Origin: Arcuatula senhousia
Lineage: Eukaryota > Mollusca > Bivalvia > Mytilida > Mytilidae
Length of the DNA: 64,000 bases
Direction of reading: 5' to 3'
NCBI GenBank assembly: GCA_963971305.1
Contig: OZ020307.1
Coordinates: 63,919,702 to 63,983,701, forward strand
How positions within the stretch are numbered: the stretch's first letter is position 1; the number at the start of each line of letters is the position of its first letter. Both the position numbers and the translations under genes were made by a program. A model generated the notes under the pieces. That model was given only the letters and a program-made list of their open reading frames with translations. It was not told where the DNA came from and made no database searches. Shown piece by piece: positions 43,905-56,418 of this stretch.

Positions 43905-44073
43905 ATGTCCACAGCTGGCACATCAGATGTTGTTTTAACCGAATGTACTTCAGAAACAGAAAGTGGCAACGTTGAAAAAGCGCATGTCATCGCAGAAGAC
44001 CAATACAGTTACAGTGATGGGGGATGGGGTTGGTTCATAGTGTTAAGCAGCATGGTGATTCACTTTATCGTTG
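43905..44073 (+). CDS. SLC16 exon 1
   Basis: Acidic N-terminus, then DGGWGWFIVLSSMVIHFIV (helix 1). Donor GTTG/GTGAGT, phase 1. Confidence 0.9.
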
Positions 44074-47000
44074 GTGAGTTTAAATTGAAGATTAACAGAT
44101 GTCCTAAATTTGAATTTTAGCGAATGAAAAGATTTGCCTTAACTAAAAAAGTTTAACTATTAGAATGTTAGGTTCGCAATAGACTTTGATACATGTATTT
44201 GTGTATTTGAACACTTTCAAATTAATATGTTCCGATACGATCGGTTGTTGTTTTGTTTCATTTGTTGGGCAGCTTTAATTTTTTGTTGTGTCAATTTTCA
44301 TCCAAGCTTGATACTCAAGATACCTTTTATTGGCCATACAATTACAGACAAAAGTTTACAGGCGTTATTACAGGTTATTAGTATATTCAATTGATATAAT
44401 TTTTATTCATCTGTACAAAAACAAAAAATGAGCAATATTATGGTCAATTAGGTTTTATCCTACATGACATGCAAATTAACATTTTAACTATTTATATTCA
44501 ATTTGGTAAATGACAATTTAAGTAAAAACTGTAAACAGTTAGCAGTTCACCCATTTTACATATTATCATTTAGCTTTCCATTTAAGGCATAAGCGCTTAC
44601 TAGATTTAATTTCATGTTTTTGATTCTATTAATATCCCAAGAGTGAGTAAAACAATTTAAATACAAATTTGATACCTAAGACACATCATCACAATAATTT
44701 TAAACGTTAACATAATGGTTCTTAAATCTTACAAGTATTGTGTCCTTTTCAAACATCACAGGAATCAAATCTGCCAGTTTTGTAGAAGTATGATTATAAC
44801 TAATCTATTCATTCTATCCATGTAACTAATTTTCTTGAAGCTTATTTGTTAATATATGTCAATAGATTCTTTTAAGCTAGCTACTCAGTAGAAGTAAGTG
44901 TTCTTAAGAGAGTTCCTCTGCGTCTTTTTTTAGCTCACACGACCAATGTCATCACTACGCGTCCGTCTTTGTCCGTTGTTTGTTAACAACTTGAAAAAAA
45001 ATCTTCTCCTCTGAAACCACTTTAATTTGACTGAAACTTTTCATAAATGGTTTATGGTCTATAAGCAACAAAGGATATTTATTTCGAATAGAATTCTAAA
45101 ACAATTGACAACAAATAGAACATAGGGTACAAATCATTTAAAATGGCACCACATTTTATATGTGCCTGTCCTAAGCCAGGAATCTTTGTCAAAGCTTTTT
45201 TCATTCCTGTTATCTTTGTGTTTCTTCTTCTTTGTCAGAAATGGGTCTTTAGTTGATAATTTTGGGATTGGTATTGAATCTTGTGTATTGTATTTTTAGT
45301 CTTGGACCAATGCAAGACTGAGAACAGCGACCTCTGTTCACACCAAGAACTCCTTGTTGTTTTTTTATTTACGTCGTTTATGTTGATTGTGTCGCGTACA
45401 CTTATTCCACATTCCATGGTCGTCTTTTCCAACTCATTAACAATAACAGACATGAAAAATCGGAACGATCTTATACTTATGTAAAATGACCCCTTATAGT
45501 TATAAGAAATAGTTCATGTTTTGCCCTATAGAATGACCAATGCAGTTAAATAAAAGCTGTTGTTGGCTAAACCGTCAGCTAATTAAGGTCTACAAAAGTC
45601 TATATAGAGTCCAAAATATGTGATGACATTGCTAATAGAATGATAATTATTGCAGATGCTTGCTTAAACCTTCACTTCAATGTGCTCTTCTAACTCTTCT
45701 TTCAGGTCAAGTTGTCAGGTTACCCCTTACAGGTATATCATTATGTTTTTGTCATGAAGTTTGAAAACTATTTCAGAGAGAGAAAAGCTGCTGCTTGCTT
45801 AAATTATTTTAAGGAATTTAGCTAGACAAACGTCATCGTTAGGTTGTGTGATGACCCCTTATAGAATTCAGAGACCCTTTTGGTTTAAATACAAGTTCCA
45901 GGGACCCTCTTGTTTGTCGTTCTAATGGCTCGTGTCTTTATGTTTGTGTCTGGTTCACTATATATATTCAAACTGGTAAGGATTTATCCCTATTGGGTTA
46001 TTTTCTTTGAAATGTTCTGTATGGACAGTTTACTCTCCATTGTCATTAAAATAACCGATCCACGGTGAGTCGTTAATACAACGATGATTGCTTATATTCC
46101 TCACCTCAGTTACTGAAGAATACTTGAAATTTAAAACTCATCATCGTATTTTTAAATTATTAATTTACAAATCATCTGCCGATGAACATTCATTTGATTA
46201 TTTCCCTTTTAACTTATCGTTTTAGCCGGTCTGAACCGAGCGGCTGGTATCCTATATTTACGGTTTACAGAACAATACAGCAAACCCGCATATATTACAG
46301 CATGGGTAACATCACTTTCAGTCAGTTTGACCCTAGGAGTAGGTAAGTATAGTCTATATTACAGCATGGGTAACATCTCTTTCAGTCAGTTTGACCCTGG
46401 CAGTTTGTAAGTTCACTTGATATGTTCAAAACATATTTTAACCATATAAATTAGATTTTACTATTGTAATTTAAAAAGTGTTTTAAAATACCGTAGTTTT
46501 CGCGCTTTTTATTTATCCAGCGCTAAAGGTTAGATGCATATTTTTTCTTTTGATTACTCATACGATTGGTATCTTGAAAATATATTTTGTGTATTCAAAA
46601 AGAAATTCATTAAGAATTTGAAACTATGTCTCGAAGGCATGCCAATGTCATATCACACACTAAGTATGTACCATAAAGACAAAAAGATCACTAAATGGCT
46701 AGGTCACGACTTACTCATGCGGACAAACCGCAAACGTCATCTAAACCCCACGCGGTATACAACGAAGAATGACTAACCTATCGTAGACAAAATACCAGAA
46801 ATAGTCAATTGGTAAGCCCCGAATGTCACTGAACAACATGAAGGGAACCGAATAAAAAATACAATACCTTGCAAAGACAATAGAACAAAACCGAAAAAAA
46901 TCGACTAAGGAAAATAACACACTGTTATCCGTGCTGCGACATTACAAAACTTCCTCCCTTTAAATGACCAGATCTGTCGTCATACAGAGATTAAGAACCC

Positions 47001-50000
47001 GATAGAACCCGATTTTTACAGAGATGAACTTAATTGTTTGGCCACCAAACTAATTTCTTTCTAGACTTAGAAGTACGCATGGAAACCGTTCTTAGCTAAT
47101 ATTACCCAAAGGGTCATGTGAGGTTTTGACATCACTTGGCGTCCGTCGTCCGTCGTCCGTCCGTAATTGTTTTTTAAATGTTAACTCATTTATCACGATT
47201 AGTCCGATTGCAACCAAAATTGGTATGGTTGTTCATTAGCGTTAGGTGCTAAGAACTAATGTGAGGATTTTTTATTCGTCGTAAAACATGACTGCCTTGA
47301 CTTAACGTTAACATAGGTGTAAATTGAAGTTTTCTGCAAATTACAGATATCAGAATTCTGGCATAGAGTAAAAGTAATTAATACCTAATGATTTACCTTC
47401 CCTCAGATATTGAAGAAAATTGAACGACCCAAGTAGGATTTATTGCCCTTATAGTGTATTTTTTGCAAAATTTGCACCTGTTTAGCTCAATTTCTAAAAA
47501 CCTATACAAGATATAGGAGAAATTTGAATTTTATATTGCTATGTACATCAAGATCTACAAATATGAAACAGAGTTGTATGGCCTTTCTTTTTAAGAGTTA
47601 TTCCTCTTAGAACGTCAAAATTAAGCATTTTCACAGCTATCGAAAACGTTAACTCTTCTGACACTTTAAGTCCAATTGGACCCAAACTCAGTATAGTTGT
47701 TAATTATCATTATGTGTATAGAACTGATGTTGGGATTTTCGATTCATAAAAAATCATAAAGCATTGCTGCTGTGGCTAAATTAGAGCATTGGAAAAAATG
47801 CAGTTTTTGCAAATAACTCAATTTCAAGACGACTGTCTAATTTAACGGAAATTTAACTGATTACTACATCTTCCTACAAAACGACCTTAATCACCAACAG
47901 GAATTGGAAGACCAAATAACAGGAAAAACCTTTGTCAGTTCTACGCAAGAGAGTTATTTGTTTAAGGTTCATGTATACGTTTACCTCAAAATGGCTTAAT
48001 TTTAGATCGATTTTTCAGTATAAGTACAGCAAAGACTGTATATAACATTCAAAAATAAACCGTAGCAGGACCTAGATATATTTCTTTTTAATTTTTAGTA
48101 ATATATTTATGATTAATTCTATCATCTTTTAAGTTCTGCCCTTTTCCGTTTTTGTACTGTCGATTTTAGGTTAATTTCACTTATACCCTTGCAGGTGGCC
48201 TCAAATCTGATGCAACATTGTATTAAAATTTAAGTAAAAGTGTTCAATAACATGTCAGTTGAGGGGAACAATTGGGACAGTTTGTTCTTATCAAAAAATG
48301 CATTTGAACGCAAAAAAAATCATACCTCAAAAACCCTGCGAACTAAATAATGTGTCAATGTAATAAGGTGTGTCCATATCTAGGTTTTACTATACTTAAT
48401 TTGTCCTGATGATTTGCCGTTTGAGTTGTACATATACTAAGATATTCTTCAAGACAGTTCAAACTGTCCTGATGAACCTTTACTATTTGGTACCCAATGC
48501 TGCTAGAAAAATCATTGCAGGAGAGAAAGTCCAGAGAAAGGCTATCATAATTTGTAACTTGTAAATACATTTGTATAAATGATCGAGTAGTGGCACTAAG
48601 ATGATAAAAGAGCTTTCCAAGAACAATTTGGCAGAAAAACGAAAATAGTCATGCTGTAAGATCGTCAACCAATTGGTAATTTTTTCATCAGAGAAATTCA
48701 ACACCAACTGACTGCTGTACCTGAAGTTCCTCTAGCTCAGAGCCAGAATCCATTCTTTTCAACATCAGCGATCATACTTTCTTAGCGTCAGCCGGTGAAA
48801 CTAGTGTAGATCAGCACGTGCTTTGTAATCCATTTCATTGAATAATAAGACATAACTTTTGTAGATAACCGTTAGAGTTGACGACCAAGGCTTTTAGCAG
48901 TTTCTTATAAAGACTTTTTCTGTTTTCTGTTCCCTCTTGAATGAAATTCTTTCCATTCAGAGGGTGACATATGAAAAAAAAAATTTTGTCAATACATTTT
49001 AAATATTATTTCGTTATTTTAAGTACAGTCTTAGACCCCTTCTTAAATAAGTATTTTATTTAAATGATCAACATGTTTATTTTAGGACCCTTTGCATCTA
49101 TCTTGTGTCAGAGATTTTCCTACAGGAAAGTGGTGGTAGCCAGTGGAATAATTCTGGCTGCATCAATGGTTATGTCCGGGTTGTCTCCAAACCTGTATTT
49201 TCTATTTGTTAGCTATGGAATCATTGGAGGTAAGAACTATTATCTATAACCTAGTTCATTATTTTATGCAGGAACCTTTAAACGAGCATGTAAGATAAGA
49301 TCAAACATATCTGAAATGCACATTGTCAACTTGTGTTTTGATGTTGGAACCTTATACAAATTGTTTACTTTTCAAATATTTGTTTCAATGCAGCGAAGCT
49401 ATAAAAATTTAAATGTTAACATAAAATATATAATAGTAATTAAATTTAATAAAATATTTTTTATAGATTGCCTGTAAACTGAAACAAAACTAATATTTTT
49501 TTAGAAATAAATGTTTATAGCTTTCTAATAAATTACATAATGTAAATCTTTCACTATATATCTCTATTTCTTTCTTTTTTTGAATTCATTAAATTAATAT
49601 CTGATTTTTTTGGTTGTTCATAACAAGTTACTCTTTATATAATTTTGTAAGTTTTGTCGTGTACACTTATTCCAACAAAAACACGTGAATCGTAACCAGG
49701 ATAACAGTACAAATCTGTTTGGCTTTTTTAAAACTTATAGTCAGGAACTTTATTGCGATTTAGATTTTGACACATTCGGATATGTCAATGAGTATTTCTT
49801 TTCTTAGAATTGGGCTTTTGATTTTTACAAGCAAACTGTCTAGATAGATTAACGTCCTTATTCATAACCTTGTGAAATATTGCAATATAGGGACAATAAC
49901 AACAAGAGGCTCCCAGGAGCCTGAATCGCTCACCTGACATATGTGCCTGAAGTAAAAGTTATAAGGCAAAATCTTTTTAACATTGAAAGGGTCATAAGAT

Positions 50001-53000
50001 TAATAAGGGGGTCATCTGACAATATGGTGGATGTAAAGGTGCTGATCACTTTTGTTCTCGATCAAAATCTAAAAATCTGTCACCCTTTCTGAGTTATTTG
50101 CAAAAAAATGTAGATTATCCTAATGTTCTATTTTTAGCCACAGCGGCCATGTTTTACAACCAATCAAAAATCCCCACAACAGTTCTATACACCTAATAAT
50201 AATAAACAATAATACTAAAATTGGTTCCATTTGGACGTTAAAGTGTCAGAGAAGTTAACATTTTCAATATAAGGAAATGCAGTTAAAATGCTCAATTTTG
50301 ACGTTCCAAGGGCAATAACTCCTCAACGGAAAGGTCCTACAATGTTGACCCTGTTACAAATTTTGTAGATCTTGATGCGCTTAACAATATGCAATTTAAA
50401 TTTCTCAAATATCTTGTGTAGTTTTCAAGATATTGAGCTAAACAGGTGCAAAATTTGCAAAAAATCCACAAAAAGGGCAATAACTCCTACATGGGTTGTT
50501 GGATTTTCTTCACAATTTCAGAGCTGGTAGATCTTGAGGTGCTGATCACTTTTGTTCTCAATCAAAATCTAAAAATCTGTCACCCTTTTTGAGTTATTTG
50601 CAAAAAAATGCAGTTTAACCTAATGTTCTATTTTTAGCAACAGCGGCCATGTTTTACGACCAATCAAAAATCCCCACATCAGTTATATACACCTAATGCT
50701 AATAAACAACTATACCAAGTTTGGTTCCATTTGGACTTAAAGTGTCAGAGGAGTTAACGTTTTCAATGTAATGAGGAAATGCTGTTAAAATGCTTAATTT
50801 GGACGTTCTAAGGGCAATAACTCCTAAAAGGAAAGGTCCTACAACGTTGACCCTATTTCATATTTTGTAGATCTTGATGTGCTTAACAATATGCAATTTG
50901 AATTTCTCAAATATCTAGTATAGTTTTCAAGATATTGAGCTAAACAGGTGCAAAATTTTTAAAAAATCCACAAAAAGGGCAATAACTCCTACATGGGTCG
51001 TTGGATTTTCTTCAAAATTTCAGAGCTGGTAGATCTTTAGCTGCTGATTACTTTTGTTTCCAATCAAAATTTTGAAATCTGTCACCGTTTTAGAGTTATT
51101 TGCAAAAAACTGCCATTTACCTCTATGTTTTATTTTTAGCCACAGCGGCCATGTTTTACGACAAATCAAAAATCCCCACATCAGTTCTATACACCTAATG
51201 CTTTTAAAATGCTAAATTTTGACGTTCTAAGGGCAATAACTCCTAAAAGGAAAGGTCCTACAATGTTGACCCTGTTACATATTTTGTAGATCTTGATGTG
51301 CTTAACAATATGCAATTTAAATTTCTCAAATATCTAGTATAGTTTTCAAGATATTGAGCTAAACAGGTGCAAAATTTGCAAAAAATCCACAAAAAGGGCA
51401 ATAACTCCTACATGGGTTGTTGGATTTTTTTCAAAATTTCAGGGTAGGTAGATCTTGAGGTGCTGATCACTTTTACCCTTGCCAGAATTTTGATATATCT
51501 GTAGCCGTTTTTGAGTTATTTGCAAAAAACTGCATTTTACCCCTATGTTCTATTTTTAGCCATGGCGGACATGTTTTACGACGAATCAAAAATCCCCACA
51601 CCAGTTCTAAGCACCGAATGCTAAAGAACAACAATACCAAGTGTGGTTGCAATTGGACTTATGGTGTCAGAGGAGTTAACGTTTTAAAAAGTTTACGGAC
51701 GACGGACGACGGACGGACGACGGACGACGACGGACGACGGACGCCAAGTGATGACAATAGCTCACCTGACCCTTCGGGTCAGGTGAGCTAATAGTAAAAC
51801 TATATTTTATTAGGTCAGACAATTAACAAATTTGAATTATCACTGTAAGCAATCAAACAAATAAAAGATAATTTAATAATAAATGTAACAGAGGTACGAA
51901 ATGACAAAGACAAAAGGTAAACAGCACAGAGAAATTAAACAGACTAAACAAAAAAGAAAAGTAATCAACAACGCAAAATTAATTTATCAAAACATGTGTC
52001 ATATATATGATTTATTTTAAGGCATAGGGAAAGCATTAGCATATGGACCAGGAGTTGTTATAGTTGGCTTATATTTTAACAAGCGTAGAAGCTTAGCAGT
52101 GGGACTAGGAACGTCAGGAGTTGCATTAGGAGCATTTGCGATACCCTCCATTGTTGAAGTGTCTTTTTCGGCTTATGGATATTTAGGCGCCTTCCTTATA
52201 ATGACGGGTATTTCTCTTCAGCTAGCTGTCTGCGGTTTTCTATTGAGGCCGATTACTCTACACCACAGAATAATAGATAAGGCAACTAGGTTTGTGTTAA
52301 AACATGTGTTTTAAAAGTTTAAACTACAGACTATAGGAAGTTTCGTTACAAAGTATTGGCCCCTCAAAATTTAAGATAAATTCAACTTCATCTTAGTAAA
52401 AATGTCCGTTTATTTGTTGCAACAATTGTATCCAAATGAATAGCTTTAATCTCGATTGGCGCAGTTGATAAATCGTAGTTGAAAAAACATACAAGTAGAA
52501 AAAAAAACTGATAGGCGATTTTTCCTTGACTATAGTTCGATCATAGCTAATAGCATTTTTGCCAATGTACCAAGAGAAAAGGTGAAAATTTGCCCCAACA
52601 TTTAGCATTCAGAAGTTAACGATATGTTGCGATGTCCCTGTTTGATCAGGAATGTGGGTATTACACGTATTTTTAAATTACCAGATAAGAAGATTTCAGT
52701 CTATATTTATTTTACTCATTTTGATGAAATTTACGAAAAGCGAAAGAAATTTAAAGTACACTAGATCATTTTTGTACTTACTTATTGTTTCACTTTGTTT
52801 TTTGCAATAAGCGTTATCTTATCAACAGTTGATAAAACTATATGTAAATATAATTTTATGTCACTATTGCAGACTTCGTTGCCGAGCTCAGATGAATCAA
52901 AATGGACACAGTGGAAATGATTTAAAGCCATCACATCATACTGACTCAACAGCTGATAAAATGGAACAAAGGATGTTTAATTTATCGATCCTAAAGAATA

Positions 53001-53812
53001 TACGTTTTACAGCTCTTTGTATAGCCATCGTTTTCTTTAATTTCAACTTCCAATCGGCCATGATTTTTCTTCCCGCTCTTTCTGACAAAGTAGGAATTGG
53101 TAACTTTGAAAGCTTTCCTGTTGTTGTGGTTGGAATCTGTGATGGAATAGGACGCATTGTGTTTGGGTACTTATTTGACTGCGGGATAGTTAAACCTATT
53201 CGAAGTTATGTTTATAATATATCTTTACTAATATTAGGAATTGTCACATTTGTTATACCATCAGTAAATACCACTGTGCAGCTAGGACTTGTCTGTGGAA
53301 TATTCGGATTGTTCCTTGGTAATGGTGTATCTCAACAATCCGTTATAATAGTCGACATTTTAGGTGAGCAGAATCTTGCTCTCGGATTTGGACTACTTCT
53401 GTTTTTTCAAGGCATAGGTACATTCATTGGCCCACCTATTTCTGGTGAGTACAAACAGACCAATGTTCTTATATTAAGAGTTTTCTAATCGTTTCATAAT
53501 TTTTTTCTGGGTTGAAAGTTTCATTTTATACCTCTTCACATTTACTTGAAATTGATTTGCAACAAATATGATAATAAAATGAATTCACCCGAAAATAAGG
53601 AACATTGTTGTATGATGCACATGATACATTTCCCGTAATGTTTTATTTTTCCATTTAATTTTGTAGGTCTTATGAAGGATATCAATGGATCATATGATTA
53701 TGTATTTTATATTGGAGCAGTATCTGGGGTTGCAGGTGCTTTTGTACTCTTGGCTGGAAATATCGTGCATAATAGAATCGAAAAGAATGTCTACATAGTC
53801 AATAAACACTAG
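43905..53812 (+). CDS. Monocarboxylate-transporter-like protein (SLC16 family)
   Basis: Join: 43905-44073, 46226-46342, 49086-49229, 52022-52289, 52873-53444, 53667-53812; all GT/AG and in frame, 471 residues, the usual SLC16 length. Predicted 12-helix plasma-membrane carrier of the major facilitator superfamily; SLC16 members move monocarboxylates or related substrates, often with protons. The family signature DGGWGW (residues 38-43) opens helix 1 and YFNKRRSLAVGL (161-172) is the conserved helix-5 motif. A charged loop (about 225-270) separates the two six-helix halves. Two CDS introns hold hairpin-ended repeat elements. Start: MSTAGTSDVV; an upstream in-frame ATG at 43830 lies before a possible acceptor. 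The substrate cannot be told from sequence; invertebrates have many such paralogues. Confidence 0.92.
44929..45914 (+). mobile_element. Degenerate GCTCAC-type element, copy 3
   Basis: Starts TTTAGCTCACACGACCAATG with a GCGTCCGTC tract and ends near CCAGGGACCCTCTTGTTT. Internal GAGAAAAGCTG(C/T)TG units match copy 2. A foreign ~300-bp stretch at about 45180-45480 carries TCGCGTACACTTATTCCACA, part of the short element seen at 30170 and 62363. SLC16 intron 1. Confidence 0.55.
46226..46342 (+). CDS. SLC16 exon 2
   Basis: Acceptor CGTTTTAG, donor GTAG/GTAAGT. Encodes GLNRAAGILYLRFTEQYSK and the WVTSLSVSLTLG part of helix 2. The 3' end of this exon is partly duplicated downstream at 46355-46412. 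Confidence 0.9.
46355..46412 (+). repeat. Tandem duplicate of SLC16 exon 2 3' end
   Basis: TATATTACAGCATGGGTAAC through CAGTTTGACCCT, at 46291-46348, is repeated 64 bp later with few changes, including a donor-like GTAAGT. The copy carries ATTACAG, which could act as an acceptor. Confidence 0.8.
47110..47960 (+). mobile_element. Degenerate GCTCAC-type element, copy 4
   Basis: Begins GGGTCATGTGAGG then ATCACTTGGCGTCCGTCGTC. The interior resembles the element at 49901 in opposite orientation (CGTAAAACATG, AAGTAGGATTTATTGCCC). SLC16 intron 2. Confidence 0.5.
49086..49229 (+). CDS. SLC16 exon 3
   Basis: Acceptor TTATTTTAG, donor GGAG/GTAAGA. Encodes the RFSYRKVVVASGIILAA loop plus helix 3 and the start of helix 4 (LYFLFVSYGIIGG). 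Confidence 0.9.
49901..51790 (-). mobile_element. Hairpin-ended GCTCACCTGA element, copy 5 (best preserved)
   Basis: Left end AACAAGAGGCTCCCAGGAGC then CTGAATCGCTCACCTGAC. Three internal ~420-500-bp units share GGGCAATAACTCCTACATGG at 50476, 50978 and 51397. A GACGGACGACG microsatellite and CGCCAAGTGATGACAATAGC precede a perfect terminal hairpin at 51758-51790 (15-bp arms TAGCTCACCTGACCC, loop TTC). No coding region. Orientation is set relative to copy 2. SLC16 intron 3. Confidence 0.75.
52022..52289 (+). CDS. SLC16 exon 4
   Basis: Acceptor TTTTAAG, donor CTAG/GTTTGT, phase 2. Encodes helices 4-6 with GLYFNKRRSLAVGLGTSG and the start of the central loop. Confidence 0.9.
52873..53444 (+). CDS. 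SLC16 exon 5
   Basis: Acceptor CTATTGCAG, donor TCTG/GTGAGT. Encodes the rest of the central loop and helices 7-11, including GICDGIGRIVFGYLFD and GLLLFFQGIGTFIGPP. Confidence 0.92.
53667..53812 (+). CDS. SLC16 exon 6 and stop
   Basis: Acceptor TTTTGTAG. GLMKDINGSYDYVFYIGA is the conserved G-x-L-x-D-x-xGSYxxxF motif before helix 12. Short cytosolic tail, TAG at 53810-53812. An AATAAA overlaps the last codons. Confidence 0.92.
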
Positions 53813-53867
53813 TTTGCAAGAAAGATTTTAAACCATTCATTTGTTTATAAACAATGACGAGATACCG

Positions 53868-54078
53868 TATAGCGGGTTATTTTTGCGGGGGTAAATCTAC
53901 GCGGTTTTCGTGTAATAAGGTATGTGAAAAAAATTTGCGGGTAAAATTTTCGCAGTTTGTTATTGTATTTGTATATGATTTGCATTAGATGGATAATGTT
54001 GCAGGATTTATTTTCGCGGTGTCCTTCAACCCGCGAAAATAAGCGAAAATTAAACCACCGCGAAAATAACCCGCTATA
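53868..54078. mobile_element. ~210-bp inverted-repeat element (MITE-like)
   Basis: TATAGCGGGTTATTTTTGCG at the left is inverted as CGCGAAAATAACCCGCTATA at the right. It lies 56 bp after the SLC16 stop codon and so probably within the 3' UTR. Related GCGAAAA-rich sequence lies near 17120-17300 and 46495. Confidence 0.7.
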
Positions 54079-56336
54079 AGGAATCCTTTTTTTTCAGTAG
54101 GCTTTGCAACGGACATTTGTTGTTTAATTATTTGTTTAGTTCACTGTCTTTGTAAGACTCTGGTGATGACTTCACTATCTCAGTTGTGCTTCACAAACGT
54201 ATTACGTTTTGTTTTACAACAGCATCTTTACTTCTAAAATAACGAAGCGTTTTTTGTTAGCCGGGTTGCAGCCTAAACAACACATGCTACGACTAAGCTT
54301 CAAATATCAAAAGTAGGGGATAGTTGTGCCCTTTGAAAATTTCATTAGCACATATGCAATTATGTATGCAATTTGCTAGTTAACCTAATTAATTGATCCG
54401 GAAATGCTTTAGCCGTCATCGTTCCGGAATTACACATATGAACAAGTTTTACTAAAAAGCGCTAGGAAGCGCCCGGGTTGGTATTTTGCACCCGATACTA
54501 AAAAGTTTATTCTTATCTGTAAATAAAAAAGTTATGGGTCATAAATTGTTACAAAATTATTGTATCAATCTATATATTAGCCTACAAAACTACTAGAAGT
54601 ACGTGTAGAGGTAAAATATCTTTAGTGCCGGTTCGATATTTTGTCCCCCCTTTTTTACAATGTTTGAAATTATTTCCCCTGTTTTCAGACATGTACAAAA
54701 AATCCCACAATTATGCTAAATATTTAAAAGATTTTATATTATAGATTATATTGGTAAGTTAAGTATAAAATTGTATGCAAAAATGTTTTACCGTCAAAAA
54801 TTGTAACTTTTTAACAATTTAAAATTTATCATATTGTAGTTTTTTTTCTACGTGTAAAATTAGGCTCAACGATGTCAATAAATTGACAAAATTGTGTAGC
54901 AATTGATCGAAATTTATCCTGCCACTGGCCATTTGTGCACTTTAAAGGTTGGGTAACAAGTACCGTAGAACCTTAAATTTGCGATTATCACAACCATGTA
55001 AGGTCATGAAAATGCAATGTATAAATTATTGTGTGGTCTTTTTTTTATTAAAAGTAACGCGACGATTGATTTTCCCGCGAAATCGCGGCTTTTTCCTAGT
55101 ACTACTTAAAAATCAACGATGTAACAAAAGGGCAATCACAAGTCGTGTATCGGAAAGAACAAAGACTCAATTGATATACATGGAACCATTTTAACAAAAC
55201 AAACCACGTAACGAGATAAACACATATAACATTTACAACAAAAACCCGTGATCAGCCATGTGAACTTAATTCGCACCGGAAGGGGACTTGGGTGCTCCGT
55301 AAAGGTAAACAGTTCCCACAAGCTATAGCATACCGCCATGTTGCCGAAGATTGCTTTAGTATAGGTCAAATCCGGAAAAGAAGACAGTACTAAAGCTTTA
55401 TGTCAAAGCAACAACTGCACACATTTGAAAAATAGAAATCCCGTTTTTGTGTACAACATATGGTGTCTTCTGTTAAATTTCTTGAATGACGACAACCGGG
55501 GAGCAACATAACGTTTTGCTAGCAATTTGCATGAAATTCGGCCGGGATGCTCGATCTATCAAACCAAAATATTCATAACAAGCGCTGGAATAACAAAACA
55601 GCAGTAAAACGAAAACTCTGCAATTGAAGAGGGTCGTCTTACGCCAAATAAACCACCATGGGTTTTTGACATGTTACAAGTTCGTACATTGTGTACAATA
55701 TGAACATGTAAATTTCTTCTTTATATCATTACTTTGTGATGTCTTAAAATATTTGAGATTGCTAATCGCAGTCCTGTCCTTTTATTCTTATGTTAATATA
55801 CACACATTTTGTTGTATGAACAATTCCGATGATTTTTTTTTTCAGATTTTGACTTGGCTAGATATTGATATTTTAGAGTAGTGGTATAAATACAAAATGG
55901 TCAAATACATCATCTTAGTAGCCAAACTTACCTCTTACCGAGAAAATTTAGAGTAAAAGGAGATTCTTATAACCTGGCATATCATATACTTTGGTAAGCT
56001 TGTAAAATAAACACAGTTATGCTGATAAAGAGGGAAGTAATTTTCTAGAAAATCGACAGGCTCATATTGATGACTCTGAATTTATGTATAAAGCATCCTC
56101 AAAAACAAAACATTTGAGACAGAAATCAGTGCATGTTTACAAATTAACCTAATCAAATTTAATTAAAGCAACCGAATGTGTAGTATATATTAAATCTAAC
56201 TCTATAAACCGAGTTTTAACAACTTTTAAAACAAAGATGCATTGAATACTTTCTAGACCACCTCCATCCATTGTGAGTAACCCACAAGAGCGGTTTTGGC
56301 ATCTCGTACATGTCCAATTTATATTGACATTTTATC
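54079..56336. other. Interval between convergent genes
   Basis: Separates the 3' ends of SLC16 (plus) and TTC38 (minus). 55100-55570 is a decayed copy of the retroelement 3' region seen at 36885 and 62000. TTTAAT at 56158-56163 reads ATTAAA on minus, ~175 bp after the TTC38 stop, a weak polyadenylation candidate. No other gene is seen. Confidence 0.45.
55100..55570 (-). repeat. Decayed retroelement 3' region
   Basis: Shares with 36900-37260 GGTGCTCCG(G/T)AA, AAGCTATAGCA, GGTCAAATCCGGAAA, TAGAAATCCCGT and GGAGCAAC in the same order. Confidence 0.65.
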
Positions 56337-56418
56337 TTATAACACATCAAGGCGTGTCAATAGGCGATCGGTCAGCAGCGAATTTTCTTTAAGAGACTTT
56401 CTTTCTGATAACAACATT
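56337..56418 (-). CDS. TTC38: TTC38 last exon and stop
   Basis: Acceptor TTTTGTTGTAG. Encodes MLLSERKSLKENSLLTDRLL, a short tail and TAA at 56339-56337. Confidence 0.85.

Noticed and set aside
49901..51790. Classing the hairpin-ended elements as Helitrons
   Set aside because: The terminal hairpin fits loosely, but the opposite end does not start TC, the other terminus also has a palindrome, and no insertion between A and T could be shown.
52936..53157. Minus-strand frame opposite SLC16 exon 5
   Set aside because: Shadow of the transporter coding sequence.
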